Below the pieces are notes generated by a model. That model was given only the letters and a program-made list of their open reading frames with translations, did no database searches and had not been told where the DNA came from. From positions 1 to 40,614 of the forward strand of contig NZ_PDWL01000028.1 of NCBI RefSeq assembly GCF_010093185.1: a stretch of 40,614 nt of DNA. The letters run 5' to 3'. Both the position numbers and the translations under genes were made by a program. Source of the stretch: Pseudoxanthomonas jiangsuensis (lineage in GTDB: Bacteria > Pseudomonadota > Gammaproteobacteria > Xanthomonadales > Xanthomonadaceae). Below are positions 29,950-40,015 of the stretch, one piece after another (the stretch's first letter is position 1; each line of letters opens with the position of its first letter).

Positions 29950-30053
29950 GCGCTTTGGCGTGTGGCCTGCTGACGGGAAGTAAAGGAGGAGGTCCTGGCC
30001 CGTCGGGCCGGGACCGGGGGACATGAGCGGCAGCAGGCCGCGCGCCAAAGCGC
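29950..30053 (+). ncRNA. Candidate structured RNA motif, copy R
   Basis: Plus-strand copy of the motif, in opposite orientation to copy L. A 23-bp outer helix (29950-29972 with 30031-30053; two U-G pairs) encloses the invariant loop strands at 29973-29990 (18 nt) and 30016-30030 (15 nt). The inner 11-bp hairpin is GGTCCTGGCCC / GGGCCGGGACC (29991-30001, 30005-30015; one U-G). Only the loop strands and the inner seven base pairs of the outer helix (CCTGCTG / CAGCAGG) are shared with copy L. All three non-canonical pairs are G-U in this sense and would be A-C in the other. It points toward the 3' end of sucD, which is on the opposite strand. Confidence 0.5.
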
Positions 30054-30099
30054 CGCAGCAGTGCATCCAGCTTTCCCGCGCCCCTGCAAAAGCAGGACC

Positions 30100-30125
30100 A
30101 AAAAGAAGGCCGCCCGAAGGCGGCC
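30100..30125 (-). terminator. Intrinsic terminator of sucCD
   Basis: On the minus strand GGCCGCC-TTCG-GGCGGCC (30125-30108) is followed by TTCTTTTT. A 7-bp GC stem with a TTCG tetraloop and a T-run is a textbook Rho-independent terminator, 26 nt after the sucD stop codon. Confidence 0.9.
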
Positions 30126-30150
30126 CTCTCGCATCGCTTGCGGCGCCGGA

Positions 30151-31023
<873 letters not shown>

Positions 31024-31043
31024 GCGTTTTTAGTCCTCGAGAT

Positions 31044-32207
31044 TCAGGCGGCGACGGCGGCGACGGACTTCTTGGCGCCGTCGTTGATGTCGTCGGCGGG
31101 GATGATGGCCAGGCCGCTTTCCTTCAGCAGCTTCTTGCCTTCCTCCACGTTGGTGCCTTCCAGGCGCACGATCACCGGCACCTTGACGCCCACGTCCTTG
31201 ACCGCGGCGATGATGCCCTCGGCGATCATGTCGCAGCGGACGATGCCGCCGAAGATGTTGACGAAGATCGCCTTGACCTTGTCCGAGGACAGGATCAGCT
31301 TGAACGCGGTGGTCACCCGCTCCTTGGTGGCCCCGCCGCCGACGTCGAGGAAGTTCGCCGGCTCGCCGCCGTTGAGCTTGATCACGTCCATGGTCGCCAT
31401 CGCCAGGCCTGCGCCGTTGACCATGCAGCCGATGTTGCCGTCCATGGTGACGTAGTTGAGGTCGTGCTGGCTGGCCAGCACCTCGGTCTCGTCTTCCTGG
31501 CTCTTGTCGCGCATGGCGACCAGCTCGGGATGGCGGAAGCTGGCGTTGTCGTCGGAGTTGACCTTGCCGTCCAGCGCGTACAGGTCGCCGCTGTCGAGGA
31601 TGGCGAGCGGATTCAGCTCGACCAGGGCCAGGTCCTTCTCGTTGAAGAGCCGGTACAGGCCGGTCATGATCTTGACCAACTGGCCGACCTGCTTGGCGTT
31701 CAGGCCCAGGGCGAAGCCGACGTCGCGCGCCTGGTACGGCTGCAGGCCTTCGACGAAGTTCACGTTGAGGGTCTGGATCAGGTGCGGGGTCTCGGCCGCG
31801 ACCTGCTCGATGTCCACGCCGCCCTCGGACGAGGCGATGTAGGTGATCGACTTGCTGCCGCGGTCGACCAGCACCGACAGATAGAGTTCCTTGGCGATCT
31901 CGCCGGCCTCGGTGACCAGTACCTGGTTCACCGGCAGGGCCACGCCGCCGGACTGGTAGGTGGCCATCCTGGTGCCGAGCATGCCGATGGCGGCATTGAA
32001 CACGTCATCGGTGGTCTTGCAGAACTTGACGCCGCCGGCCTTGCCGCGGCCGCCCGCGTGGATCTGGGCCTTGACCATCCAGGGGCCGCTGCCGAGGGCC
32101 TTGGCCGCGTCGACCGCTTCAGCCGGGGTGGACGCGACGCGTCCGGCCGGGACCGGAATGCCGTATTCGGCAAACAGTTGTTTCGCCTGGTACTCGTGGA
32201 AATTCAT
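31044..32207 (-). CDS. sucC: Succinyl-CoA synthetase beta subunit
   Basis: ATP-grasp subunit of succinyl-CoA synthetase, giving nucleotide and succinate specificity. The 387-aa protein starts [20 protein letters not shown]. It has the ATP-grasp region ([19 protein letters not shown]) and the magnesium-site segment [20 protein letters not shown]. The C-terminal ligase part is [13 protein letters not shown] and [15 protein letters not shown]. Typical length (388 in E. coli). A GGTGA just before the ATG may serve as ribosome site. In many relatives sucCD sits with sucAB; here it is separate and divergent from pilS with a 203-bp intergenic region. Confidence 0.97.
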   Translation of the reverse strand: MNFHEYQAKQLFAEYGIPVPAGRVASTPAEAVDAAKALGSGPWMVKAQIHAGGRGKAGGVKFCKTTDDVFNAAIGMLGTRMATYQSGGVALPVNQVLVTEAGEIAKELYLSVLVDRGSKSITYIASSEGGVDIEQVAAETPHLIQTLNVNFVEGLQPYQARDVGFALGLNAKQVGQLVKIMTGLYRLFNEKDLALVELNPLAILDSGDLYALDGKVNSDDNASFRHPELVAMRDKSQEDETEVLASQHDLNYVTMDGNIGCMVNGAGLAMATMDVIKLNGGEPANFLDVGGGATKERVTTAFKLILSSDKVKAIFVNIFGGIVRCDMIAEGIIAAVKDVGVKVPVIVRLEGTNVEEGKKLLKESGLAIIPADDINDGAKKSVAAVAA

Positions 32208-32293
32208 GCTTCACCAGTGGGGGGGGGAACGGCCGCCGGGCGGGCGCGGACCGGGCCGGCAGGCGGCCGTGGGCGTTCGGGGCGGGGCCGGTA

Positions 32294-32306
32294 TTGTCGC
32301 CGACAA
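32294..32306. promoter_or_regulatory. Small palindrome in the sucC/pilS divergent region
   Basis: TTGTC-GCC-GACAA (32294-32306) is a perfect 5-bp-arm dyad about 90 nt upstream of sucC and about 50 nt upstream of the pilS -35. The size and place suit an operator, but such short palindromes also arise by chance in GC-rich DNA. Confidence 0.25.
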
Positions 32307-32353
32307 GCCCCCGGCGGTGCAAAACACCGGACATCCGGGCCGGAACGGTCCGG

Positions 32354-32379
32354 TTGACCCGGGGACAGCCGCCTATACT
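32354..32379 (+). promoter_or_regulatory. Candidate pilS promoter
   Basis: TTGACC (32354-32359) and TATACT (32374-32379) match sigma-70 boxes well, but the spacer is only 14 nt, shorter than the usual 16-18. The start site would fall near 32386, about 25 nt before the TTG start of pilS. Confidence 0.45.
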
Positions 32380-32410
32380 GGGGCCAGTCGCGCCCCCGGG
32401 AGCCCGCCGC

Positions 32411-34012
32411 TTGCCGCACGCCTCGCTGATCGACCGTATCGAGTCCATTCCCCGGCGCGAACTCTATTTCTTCGCCCTGTACCGGGTGCTGGAGGCCGGG
32501 CTGGTGGCGGCGCTGGCGTTCAGCCCCCTGCGCGAGCTGGCCGGCGAGCCGCGCAGCGCCACCCTGGCCGCGACGGTCGCCACCGCCTACCTGGTCGCCG
32601 CCCTGGTCCTGCTGGTGCTGGGCCGCAACGAGCGCTGGCTGCTGCCGATCGTGTTCGGCGGCACCTGCATCGACATCCTCGCCGCGACCCTGGCCACCCA
32701 CGCCCTGCCCGGGGTCGGCGCCGGCATCGCGATGATGCTGCTGTTCAACGTCGCCGCCGCGGCGATGCTGCTGCCCCTGCGCTACGGCCTGGCGGTGGCG
32801 GTGCTGGCCTCCGGGGCGATGATAGTCGAGTACGTGTGGTCGATGCTCGACCCCGGGCCGGCGCCGCGCTCGCTGGCCGAGCTGTCGATGTTCGTCACCA
32901 GCTACCTGGCCCTGGCCTGGCTGGCCCACCAGATCGGCCAGCGCGCGCGCTCCAGCCAGCGCCTGGCCGAAAAGCGCACCGCCGAGGTCGCCAACCTGGT
33001 GGAGATCAACGAGCTGATCATCCGGCGCATGCGCACCGGGGTGCTGGTGGTGGACGCCGACAGCCGCATCACCCTGGCCAACGAGGCCGCCTCCCTGCTG
33101 CTGGGCGACGGGGGCGGCGATGGCGCGACCTCGCTGGCCCAGGTCGCGCCCGAGCTGGCCCGGCGCCTGCAGCGCTGGCGCAACGGCTGGCAGGTGGACG
33201 ACAGCCCCCTGCAGCTGCTGCCCGACCAGCCCGAGGTGCAGCCGCGCTTCGCCCGGCTGCTGGCCGACAGCGACGTGGTCCTGGTGTTTCTGGACGACGC
33301 CACCGTGGTCTCGCGCCGGGCCGAGTCGCTGACCCTGGCCGCGCTGGGCCGGTTCTCGGCCAGCCTGGCCCACGAGATCCGCAACCCGCTGGCGGCGATC
33401 AACTACGCGGTCCAGCTGCTGGAGGAATCGCGCGGGGTGGACGACGCCGACAAGCGCCTTCTGCAGATCATCCACCAGCAGTGCCAGCGCACCAACGGCA
33501 TCGTCGAGAGCGTGCTCGGCCTGGCCCGGCGCGAGCGCGCCAACCCGGAGAACATCGACCTGGGCGCGTTCGTGCGTCGCTTCGTCGACGACTACCGCCA
33601 GACCCTGTCGATCGAGACCGACAGCCTGGAGGCGATCGTGCCGGCGCAGCCGGTCCAGGCCCTGGTCGACCCCAAGCACCTGCAGCAGATCCTCACCGCC
33701 CTGGTCCACAACGCGCTCAAGTACGGGCGGATCATGGAGGAGCCGGCGCGGGTGCGGCTGCGGGTGTTCCAGACCGAGCGCAACGCCCTGGTCGACGTCC
33801 TCGACCGCGGCCCCGGGATCGCCGAGGGCGTGGCCGCGCAGCTGTTCCGGCCGTTCTTCACCACCTCCGAGCACGGCACCGGCCTGGGCCTGTACATCGC
33901 CCGCGAGCTGACCCGGGCCAACCAGGCGCGGCTGGAGTACGTGCCGGTGCCCGGCGGCGGCGCCTGCTTCCGGGTGGTCCTGCCGGGCCCGCACAACATG
34001 CTGCCGGTGTGA
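32411..34012 (+). CDS. pilS: Type IV pilus sensor histidine kinase PilS
   Basis: Membrane sensor kinase that phosphorylates PilR and so controls sigma-54-dependent pilin transcription. The product (533 aa from the TTG at 32411) has about six transmembrane segments in residues 18-175, a PAS-like linker (TGVLVVDADSRITLANEAASLLL, about 209-231) and the H-box FSASLAHEIRNPLAAI (His321). The HATPase domain has N-box LVHNALKYG, G1 DVLDRGPGIAE, and G2 EHGTGLGLYIARELTR. Start: the only in-frame ATG (32294) is upstream of the TATACT promoter, while TTG at 32411 (LPHASLIDRIE) has GGGAG upstream and gives the normal PilS N-terminus. Followed by pilR after 67 nt. Confidence 0.92.
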   Translation: MPHASLIDRIESIPRRELYFFALYRVLEAGLVAALAFSPLRELAGEPRSATLAATVATAYLVAALVLLVLGRNERWLLPIVFGGTCIDILAATLATHALPGVGAGIAMMLLFNVAAAAMLLPLRYGLAVAVLASGAMIVEYVWSMLDPGPAPRSLAELSMFVTSYLALAWLAHQIGQRARSSQRLAEKRTAEVANLVEINELIIRRMRTGVLVVDADSRITLANEAASLLLGDGGGDGATSLAQVAPELARRLQRWRNGWQVDDSPLQLLPDQPEVQPRFARLLADSDVVLVFLDDATVVSRRAESLTLAALGRFSASLAHEIRNPLAAINYAVQLLEESRGVDDADKRLLQIIHQQCQRTNGIVESVLGLARRERANPENIDLGAFVRRFVDDYRQTLSIETDSLEAIVPAQPVQALVDPKHLQQILTALVHNALKYGRIMEEPARVRLRVFQTERNALVDVLDRGPGIAEGVAAQLFRPFFTTSEHGTGLGLYIARELTRANQARLEYVPVPGGGACFRVVLPGPHNMLPV

Positions 34013-34042
34013 GCCCGGCGCGCGGTCGCCGCGACGCCCGGC

Positions 34043-34071
34043 TTGGCCCGGTCGGCCCGGTCCGCTATCGT
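34043..34071 (+). promoter_or_regulatory. Candidate internal promoter of pilR
   Basis: TTGGCC (34043-34048), a 17-nt spacer and TATCGT (34066-34071) make a reasonable sigma-70 promoter just before pilR. The predicted start site falls at or next to the ATG (34080). If used, pilR would also be made independently of pilS as a leaderless message. Confidence 0.4.
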
Positions 34072-34079
34072 TCAGGGTC

Positions 34080-35474
34080 ATGAGCCCAAGCCGCAGCGCC
34101 CTGATCGTCGACGACGAACGCGATATCCGCGAGCTGCTGGTGCTGACCCTGGGCCGCATGGGCCTGCGCGTGGACACCGCCGCCAACCTGGCCGAGGCCC
34201 GCGAACTGCTGGGCGGCAACCGCTACGACCTGTGCTTCACCGACATGCGCCTGCCCGACGGCAACGGCATCGAGCTGGTCGGCGAGATCGCCCGCAACCA
34301 CCCGCAGACCCCGGTGGCGATGATCACCGCCTTCGGCAGCATGGACCTGGCGGTGGAGGCGCTGAAGGCCGGCGCCTTCGACTTCGTCAGCAAGCCGGTG
34401 GACATCAACGTCCTGCGCGGCCTGGTCAAGCACGCGCTGGAGCTGAACAACGCCGAGCGGCCCAAGCCGCCCCCGCCGCCGCCGGAACAGGCCAGCCGCC
34501 TGCTCGGCGATTCGCCGGCCATGGCCACCCTGCGCGCCACCATCGCCAAGGTCGCCCGCAGCCAGGCGCCGGTCTACATCCTGGGCGAGTCGGGCGTGGG
34601 CAAGGAACTGGTCGCCCGCACCATCCACGAGCAGGGCGCGCGCGCCGGCGGGCCGTTCGTCCCGGTCAACTGCGGCGCGATCCCGGCCGAGCTGATGGAG
34701 AGCGAGTTCTTCGGCCACAAGAAGGGCAGCTTCACCGGCGCCCATGCCGACAAGCCCGGCCTGTTCCAGGCCGCCAGCGGCGGCACCCTGTTCCTGGACG
34801 AGGTGGCCGAACTGCCCCTGCCGATGCAGGTCAAGCTGCTGCGCGCGATCCAGGAGAAATCGGTGCGCCCGGTCGGCGCCGCCGGCGAGGTGCCGGTGGA
34901 CGTGCGGATCCTGTCGGCCACCCACAAGGACCTGTCGGCACTGGTCGCCGACGGCCGCTTCCGCCACGACCTCTACTACCGGATCAACGTGATCGAGCTG
35001 CGGGTGCCGCCCCTGCGCGAGCGCACCGGCGACCTGCCGCAGCTGGCCGGCGCGATCCTGGCCCGGCTGGCCTCCGGCCAGGGCCGCCCGGCGCCCGAGC
35101 TGACCCCCGGCGCGGTCGCCGCCCTGGCCGGCTACGCCTTCCCCGGCAACGTGCGCGAGCTGGAGAACATCCTCGAGCGCGCCCTGGCCCTGGCCGACGG
35201 CGAGCGCATCGACGGCTCCGACCTGCACCTGCCGCAGGCGCCGATGCGCGCCGCCGGCACGCCCGACAACGGCCCGTCCGCCCCGCCCGCCGAGGCGGTG
35301 CTGGACCTGGACCCGGGCACCGGCGCCCTGCCCTCCTACATCGAGCAGCTCGAGCGCGCCGCGATCCAGAAGGCGCTGGAGGACAACCGCTGGAACAAGA
35401 CCCGCGCCGCCGCGCAGCTGGGCATCACCTTTCGCGCCCTACGCTACAAGCTGAAGAAGCTGGGGATGGACTGA
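34080..35474 (+). CDS. pilR: Type IV pilus response regulator PilR (sigma-54 activator)
   Basis: NtrC-type enhancer-binding protein that activates sigma-54 RNA polymerase at the pilA promoter. The 464-aa protein has a receiver domain ([10 protein letters not shown]; phospho-acceptor Asp55 in [15 protein letters not shown] lysine near 105). A proline-rich linker follows at 128-136. The AAA+ domain has Walker A GESGVGKE (169-176), the sigma-54 loop as GSFTGA (216-221) and Walker [13 protein letters not shown]. The C-terminal Fis-type helix-turn-helix is [21 protein letters not shown]. The Ser in place of Ala in GAFTGA is a conservative variant that I recall from other PilR proteins. The pilin genes it controls are not in this window. 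Confidence 0.95.
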   Translation: MSPSRSALIVDDERDIRELLVLTLGRMGLRVDTAANLAEARELLGGNRYDLCFTDMRLPDGNGIELVGEIARNHPQTPVAMITAFGSMDLAVEALKAGAFDFVSKPVDINVLRGLVKHALELNNAERPKPPPPPPEQASRLLGDSPAMATLRATIAKVARSQAPVYILGESGVGKELVARTIHEQGARAGGPFVPVNCGAIPAELMESEFFGHKKGSFTGAHADKPGLFQAASGGTLFLDEVAELPLPMQVKLLRAIQEKSVRPVGAAGEVPVDVRILSATHKDLSALVADGRFRHDLYYRINVIELRVPPLRERTGDLPQLAGAILARLASGQGRPAPELTPGAVAALAGYAFPGNVRELENILERALALADGERIDGSDLHLPQAPMRAAGTPDNGPSAPPAEAVLDLDPGTGALPSYIEQLERAAIQKALEDNRWNKTRAAAQLGITFRALRYKLKKLGMD

Positions 35475-35512
35475 GGGCCGCCATCGCCGCCCGCCTCCGG
35501 CGATAATGGCGC

Positions 35513-36298
35513 ATGAGCAGCCCGCACACGCCCAAGAAGTCCCTGGGCCAGAACTTCCTGCACGAGCGTGTCTACATCGACCGCATCGTCCAGGCCATCG
35601 ATCCGAAACCCGGCGACCGCGTGGTCGAGATCGGCCCCGGCCAGGGCGCGATCACCCTGCCCCTGCTGCGCCGCCACGGCGCCCTGACCGTGATCGAGTT
35701 CGACCGCGACCTGGTCGGCCCGCTGGCAGCGATGGCGCAAGGCGTGGGCGAGCTGACCATCGTCCACCGCGACGTGCTCCAGGTCGATTTCACCGCGCTG
35801 GCCGCCGGCACCCCGATCAAGCTGGCCGGCAACCTGCCCTACAACATCTCCTCGCCGATCCTGTTCCACGCCCTGGACCACGCCGCGGCGATCCGCGACA
35901 TGGTCTTCATGCTGCAGAAGGAAGTGGTGGACCGGATGGGCGCCGGCCCCGGCAGCAAGGTGTACGGCCGCCTGAGCGTGATGCTGCAGGCCTATTGCCA
36001 GGTGCAGCCGCTGTTCGTAGTCCCGCCGGGCGCGTTCCGGCCGGCGCCCAAGGTCGATTCGGCGGTGGTGCGGCTGGTGCCGCGCGACCCGGCCACGGTC
36101 GGGATCGAGGACCGCGCCCGCTTCGCCGAGGTGGTGCGCGCGGCCTTCGGCCAGCGCCGCAAGACCCTGCGCAACGCCCTTCACGGCGTCTGCGACGCCG
36201 CCCGGTTCGAGGCCGCCGGGGTCAGTCCCGACGCGCGCGCCGAGCAGATCGAGGTCGCCGCATTCGTCCGCCTGGCGAACGCGAAGAACGGCGAGTAG
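35513..36298 (+). CDS. rsmA: 16S rRNA dimethyladenosine transferase RsmA (KsgA)
   Basis: SAM-dependent methyltransferase that dimethylates A1518 and A1519 of 16S rRNA late in 30S assembly. The 261-aa protein has the N-terminal [11 protein letters not shown], the SAM-binding [16 protein letters not shown] (GPGQG 41-45), the acidic IEFDRD and the catalytic [12 protein letters not shown] (NLPY 107-110). The C-terminal helical part ([10 protein letters not shown]) is complete. No Shine-Dalgarno; GATAAT (35502-35507) lies 5 nt before the ATG. The rsmA-apaG-apaH order is conserved from E. coli to Xanthomonas. Confidence 0.96.
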   Translation: MSSPHTPKKSLGQNFLHERVYIDRIVQAIDPKPGDRVVEIGPGQGAITLPLLRRHGALTVIEFDRDLVGPLAAMAQGVGELTIVHRDVLQVDFTALAAGTPIKLAGNLPYNISSPILFHALDHAAAIRDMVFMLQKEVVDRMGAGPGSKVYGRLSVMLQAYCQVQPLFVVPPGAFRPAPKVDSAVVRLVPRDPATVGIEDRARFAEVVRAAFGQRRKTLRNALHGVCDAARFEAAGVSPDARAEQIEVAAFVRLANAKNGE

Positions 36299-36347
36299 CG
36301 ACCATGGCGTGGTCATCGCCATCACGACCTTCGCTTACACTGTCGCC

Positions 36348-36734
36348 ATGTCCCGCACCGATACGCCCTACGCGATCGACGTCGATGTCACGCCCCGGTT
36401 CCTGGCCGACCAGTCCGAGCCGGACGCCGACCGCTACGTCTTCGCCTACACCATCCGCATCCACAACCGCGGCCGCGTCGCCGCCCGCCTGATCGCCCGC
36501 CACTGGCGGATCACCGACGGCAACGGCCGTACCGAGGAAGTCCACGGCGAAGGCGTGGTCGGCGAACAGCCCTGGCTGGAGCCGGGCGAGGACTTCGAAT
36601 ACACCTCCGGCGTGGTGCTGGAGACCGGCGACGGCGCCATGCAGGGACGCTACGACATGCTGGCCGCCGACGGCACCCGCTTCGACGCGCCCATCGCCCC
36701 GTTCCTGCTGACCGTCCCGCGTACCCTGCACTGA
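36348..36734 (+). CDS. apaG: ApaG protein
   Basis: A 128-aa Fn3-like beta-sandwich protein of the ApaG family (normal length about 125). The core is [68 protein letters not shown] and MQGRYDML. The biochemical role is unsettled; it is linked genetically to apaH and binds nucleotides or metals in some reports. The ATG at 36348 is chosen because the family begins there. An ATG at 36309 would add 13 residues with no counterpart and would lie upstream of TACACT (36336-36341), a -10-like hexamer ending 6 nt before the chosen ATG. The apaH start is 10 nt downstream. Confidence 0.93.
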   Translation: MSRTDTPYAIDVDVTPRFLADQSEPDADRYVFAYTIRIHNRGRVAARLIARHWRITDGNGRTEEVHGEGVVGEQPWLEPGEDFEYTSGVVLETGDGAMQGRYDMLAADGTRFDAPIAPFLLTVPRTLH

Positions 36735-36744
36735 GGCCGAGACG

Positions 36745-37596
36745 ATGAGCATCTGGGCCATCGGCGACCTGCAGGGCTGCTACGACGCCACCCAGCGACT
36801 GCTGGAGAAGATCCGCTTCGACCCGGCCGCCGACACCCTCTGGTTCTGCGGCGACCTGGTCAACCGCGGCGGCCAGTCGCTGGAGACCCTGCGCCTGGTG
36901 CATTCCCTGCGCGAACGCAGCGTGGTCGTGCTCGGCAACCACGACCTGTCCCTGCTGGCGATCGGCGAGCGTCCGCTGGCCGAGAAGCGCAAGGTCAACC
37001 CCGACCTGCAGCGCGTGGTCCTGGCCGAGGACGCCGACGAACTGCTGGGCTGGCTGCGCCGGCAGAAACTGGTCCACGCCGACCGCGCGCTGGGCTGGAT
37101 GATGGTCCACGCCGGCCTGGCCCCGCAGTGGAGCACCCAGGACGCCGAACGCTACGCCGCCGAGATCGAGCGCCAGCTGCAGGGCGACGGTTACCGCACC
37201 CTGCTGCGCAACATGTACGGCGACAAGCCGAACTGGTCCTCGGGCCTGCGCGGCCACGAGCGCTGGCGCGCGACTATCAACTGGTTCACCCGCGCCCGCT
37301 ACTGCACCCCGCGCGGGCGCATCGCGATCGAGGAGAAGGGCACGCCCGGCACCCAGGCGCCGGGGCTGTATCCCTGGTTCGAGGCGCCGGGCCGGGTCGA
37401 GCGCGACCTGAAGATCGTCTGCGGCCACTGGTCGACCCTGGGCCTGACCATCGCCCAGGGCGTGCACGCGATCGACACCGGCGCGGTCTGGGGCGGCAAG
37501 CTCACCGCCCTGCAGCTGGACACCGACGAGCTGCGCGTGGTGCAGTCGCCCGGCCGCGACGTGTCGGCGATCCCGCCGCACCTGCGCAAGGAATAG
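36745..37596 (+). CDS. apaH: Diadenosine tetraphosphatase ApaH
   Basis: Cytosolic symmetrical Ap4A hydrolase (2 ADP from Ap4A), also able to decap Np4-capped RNA in E. coli. The 283-aa protein has the calcineurin-like metallophosphatase signature: GDLQGCYD (residues 7-14), CGDLVNRG, LGNHDLSLL, MMVHAGLAPQW and a late CGHWSTLGL. The first motif reads GDLQGC instead of GDVHGC of E. coli, the form I recall from other Gammaproteobacteria. ApaH-specific segments RRQKLVHADRALGWMMVHAG and NMYGDKPNWS are intact. Last gene of rsmA-apaG-apaH; it converges on folA, 8 nt away, across a GC hairpin. Confidence 0.96.
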   Translation: MSIWAIGDLQGCYDATQRLLEKIRFDPAADTLWFCGDLVNRGGQSLETLRLVHSLRERSVVVLGNHDLSLLAIGERPLAEKRKVNPDLQRVVLAEDADELLGWLRRQKLVHADRALGWMMVHAGLAPQWSTQDAERYAAEIERQLQGDGYRTLLRNMYGDKPNWSSGLRGHERWRATINWFTRARYCTPRGRIAIEEKGTPGTQAPGLYPWFEAPGRVERDLKIVCGHWSTLGLTIAQGVHAIDTGAVWGGKLTALQLDTDELRVVQSPGRDVSAIPPHLRKE

Positions 37597-37597
37597 C

Positions 37598-37617
37598 CCG
37601 GCGGCTACGGCCGCCGG
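37598..37617. terminator. Hairpin at the apaH/folA convergent junction
   Basis: CCGGCGGC-TACG-GCCGCCGG (37598-37617) is a perfect 8-bp stem with a 4-nt loop. It starts 2 nt after the apaH stop codon and includes the folA stop codon. It could act in both directions; no T-run is present. Confidence 0.5.
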
Positions 37618-38111
37618 TATTCCACGAACTCGAACGCGTGCGCGTGCCGGTCGTCGGCCGCGTGCGCCTCGCGCGAGGCCACCCGCCACTGCGCCGGGTC
37701 CCAGGCCGGGAAGAACGCATCGGCGCCGGCGACCACCGTGTCCACGTGGGTCAGCTGCAGCGCGTGCGCATGCGGCAACGTCAGGGCGTAGACCTCGCCG
37801 CCGCCGATCACGCACAGCTCGTCCGCGCCCTGCGCCGAGGCCGATTCCAATGCCTGCCGCAGCGAGGCCACCGCCTGCATGCCGGCGAACGGCGCCTGTC
37901 CCTGCCGGGTCAGCACCAGGTTGGTCCGCCCCGGCAGCGCGCGTCCCAGCGACTGCGCGGTCTTGCGCCCCATCAGGATCGGCTTGCCCAGGGTCAGCGC
38001 CTTGAAGTGACGGAAGTCGTCCGGCAGGTGCCACGGCATCGCGTTGCCGCGGCCGATGCCGCGTTCGCGGTCCAGGGCCGCGACCAGGACCAGCCGCGGA
38101 GGCTGGCTCAC
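37605..38111 (-). CDS. folA: Dihydrofolate reductase
   Basis: NADPH-dependent reduction of dihydrofolate to tetrahydrofolate; regenerates the cofactor consumed by ThyA next door. The 168-aa protein has the substrate/cofactor motifs [20 protein letters not shown] (catalytic-site Asp at 31 or 32), [18 protein letters not shown] and [13 protein letters not shown]. Complete, typical chromosomal type; trimethoprim-resistance changes are not evident to me. It starts with a GTG that overlaps the thyA stop (GTGA, 38108-38111), so it is translationally coupled as the last gene of lgt-thyA-folA. Confidence 0.96.
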   Translation of the reverse strand: MSQPPRLVLVAALDRERGIGRGNAMPWHLPDDFRHFKALTLGKPILMGRKTAQSLGRALPGRTNLVLTRQGQAPFAGMQAVASLRQALESASAQGADELCVIGGGEVYALTLPHAHALQLTHVDTVVAGADAFFPAWDPAQWRVASREAHAADDRHAHAFEFVEYRRP

Positions 38112-38902
38112 ACCGCCACCGGCGCCTTGATCGCCGGCGCCGGGTCATAGCCCTCGATGGCGATGTCCTCGTAGGCGAACTCGAACAGGTCGGTCACCGC
38201 CGGGTTCAGGCGCAGGGTCGGCAACGGCCGCGGGCTGCGCGCGAGCTGCTCGCGCGCCTGCTCGTAGTGGTTGGAATACAGGTGCGCATCGCCCAGGGTG
38301 TGGACGAAGTCGCCCACCTGCAGCCTGGTGACCTGGGCCACCATGTGGGTCAGCAGGGCGTAGCTGGCGATGTTGAACGGCACCCCGAGGAAGATGTCGC
38401 CGCTGCGCTGGTACAGCTGGCAACTCAGTTTCCCGCCGGCGACGTAGAACTGGAACATGGTGTGGCAGGGCATCAGCGCCATCTGCGGCAGCTCGGCCAC
38501 GTTCCAGGCGCTGACGATCAGCCGGCGCGAATCGGGGTTGCGGCGGATCTCGTCCACCACCCAGCGGATCTGGTCGATCTCGGCGCCGTCGCTGCCGGTC
38601 CAGCGCCGCCACTGCTTGCCGTACACCGGGCCGAGTTCGCCGTTTTCGTCGGCCCACTCGTCCCAGATGCTGACCTTGTTGTCCCTGAGGTAGGCGATAT
38701 TGGTCTCGCCCTTCAGGAACCACAGCAGCTCATGCACGATCGAGCGCAGGTGCAGCTTCTTGGTGGTGACCAGCGGGAAGCCTTCGGCCAGGTCGAAGCG
38801 CATCTGCCAGCCGAACACGCTGCGGGTGCCGGTGCCGGTGCGGTCGGCCTTCTCGGTGCCGTGCTCGAGCACGTGGCCGAGCAGGTCCAGGTACTGCTTC
38901 AT
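38108..38902 (-). CDS. thyA: Thymidylate synthase ThyA
   Basis: Makes dTMP from dUMP using methylene-tetrahydrofolate as carbon donor and reductant. The 264-aa protein is the E. coli length. It shows the catalytic cysteine C146 in [14 protein letters not shown], the dUMP-phosphate site RRLIVSAWN, the [20 protein letters not shown] block and the C-terminal IKAPVAV. The ATG at 38902 overlaps the lgt stop (ATGA, 38899-38902) and has GGGAGG 6 nt upstream. It is coupled downstream to folA by a GTGA overlap, linking the two halves of the thymidylate cycle in one transcript. Confidence 0.98.
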   Translation of the reverse strand: MKQYLDLLGHVLEHGTEKADRTGTGTRSVFGWQMRFDLAEGFPLVTTKKLHLRSIVHELLWFLKGETNIAYLRDNKVSIWDEWADENGELGPVYGKQWRRWTGSDGAEIDQIRWVVDEIRRNPDSRRLIVSAWNVAELPQMALMPCHTMFQFYVAGGKLSCQLYQRSGDIFLGVPFNIASYALLTHMVAQVTRLQVGDFVHTLGDAHLYSNHYEQAREQLARSPRPLPTLRLNPAVTDLFEFAYEDIAIEGYDPAPAIKAPVAV

Positions 38903-39816
38903 GGCCTGCCTCCCTTGCCCGCCCTGGCATCGACGCCTGCCGCAGGCGCGGCCGGCAGCGGCTCCAGCACCGGGGCGTGCCGCGAGCGCCACAGCAGGTA
39001 CAGCCCCAGCGCCACCAGCGGCAGGCTCAGCACCTGGCCCATGGTCAGCCAGCCGAAGGCCAGGTAGCCGAGCTGGGCGTCGGGCACGCGCACGAACTCG
39101 ACCAGGAAGCGGAACACGCCGTACAGCAGGGCGAACAGCCCGGACACCGCATAGCGCGGTCGCGGGCGCGAGGAGAACCACCACAAGGCCACGAACATCA
39201 CCAGGCCCTCGAGGCAGGCCTGGTAGAGCTGCGAGGGATGGCGGGCCCAGGCGTCCAGCGCGCCGGCCTCGAACTGCGCCCGCAGCGCGGCCGGGTCCAG
39301 CTGCTGGAAGCGCTCGGGCAGCCCGGTCGGGAACACCACGCCCCAGCCGGCCTCGGTGGGCTTGCCCCAGAGCTCGCCGCCGATGTAGTTGCCGAGCCGG
39401 CCGAAGCCCAGGCCCGGCGGCACCAGCGGGGCGACGAAATCCATGGTGTCGAAGAAGTGCAGGCGCTGCCGCCGCGACCACAGCCAGGCAGCGGCCAGCA
39501 CGCCGACCAGGCCGCCGTGGAAGCTCATGCCGCCGTCCCAGACGCGCACGATCATCAGCGGGTCTCGGAGCAGTTCGTCCAGGCCGTAGAACAGCACATA
39601 GCCCAAGCGGCCGCCGAGGATCACCCCGAGCATCGCGTAGAACAGCAGGTCGGAGAATCCGTTGGCGTCCACCCCCGGCAGGCGCCCGGCGGCGATCCGC
39701 TGCCGTCCCAGCCACCAGGCCGTGCCGAAGCCCAGCAGGTACATCAGTCCGTACCAGTGGACCCGCAGCGGGCCGAGCGAGAAGGCGATGGGATCGATCT
39801 GGTGGAGGACGGTCAT
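38899..39816 (-). CDS. lgt: Prolipoprotein diacylglyceryl transferase
   Basis: Inner-membrane enzyme that attaches diacylglycerol from phosphatidylglycerol to the lipobox cysteine of prolipoproteins, the first step for BamD and the DUF3574 lipoprotein in this window. The 305-aa protein has about seven membrane spans. It shows the essential FHGGLVG histidine (H100), the Lgt signature [14 protein letters not shown] (R140) and the C-terminal [17 protein letters not shown]. Start: [16 protein letters not shown] at 39816, the normal family N-terminus; an ATG 69 nt upstream adds unrelated residues. It overlaps thyA by 4 nt. The lgt-thyA order is widely conserved in Gammaproteobacteria. Confidence 0.97.
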   Translation of the reverse strand: MTVLHQIDPIAFSLGPLRVHWYGLMYLLGFGTAWWLGRQRIAAGRLPGVDANGFSDLLFYAMLGVILGGRLGYVLFYGLDELLRDPLMIVRVWDGGMSFHGGLVGVLAAAWLWSRRQRLHFFDTMDFVAPLVPPGLGFGRLGNYIGGELWGKPTEAGWGVVFPTGLPERFQQLDPAALRAQFEAGALDAWARHPSQLYQACLEGLVMFVALWWFSSRPRPRYAVSGLFALLYGVFRFLVEFVRVPDAQLGYLAFGWLTMGQVLSLPLVALGLYLLWRSRHAPVLEPLPAAPAAGVDARAGKGGRP

Positions 39817-39897
39817 GGAACCTGCCGGCGGTGCGAGGGCCCTATTGTGCCCGAGCAGGTCGAATTTCTTGCAACGGCACGGCAACAGTTGCGTTTA

Positions 39898-39999
39898 GTG
39901 GCACAGGGACGTGCCACGGCCGCGAGTTGCGGGCAGGATGCCTGCCCGAGCGGTGCACCGCAGACCCAAGGCACGGCGGCCCAGCCCGAAGCCAGCGCT
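39898..39999 (-). repeat. 102-bp dispersed palindromic repeat, copy B
   Basis: Inverted copy of 4358-4459 with two differences in 102 positions. On the plus strand it shows GTGGCAC-AGGGAC-GTGCCAC, the linker GGCCGCGAGTT, then CGGGCAGG-ATG-CCTGCCCG and AGCGG. It fills most of the 199-bp gap between lgt and the TPM-domain gene; the remaining bases (39817-39897 and 40000-40015) show nothing recognisable. Confidence 0.85.
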
Positions 40000-40015
40000 T
40001 TTACGCCAGGGACGC

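Noticed and set aside
29751..30053. Retron or group II intron as explanation of the structured elements
   Set aside because: No reverse transcriptase or maturase gene is anywhere in the window and the fold lacks the expected retron arms or intron domain V.
29617..30150. Small hypothetical proteins in the nadE-sucD gap
   Set aside because: All open frames run through the inverted RNA-motif copies and give the same repeat-derived peptides; no start signals or domains.
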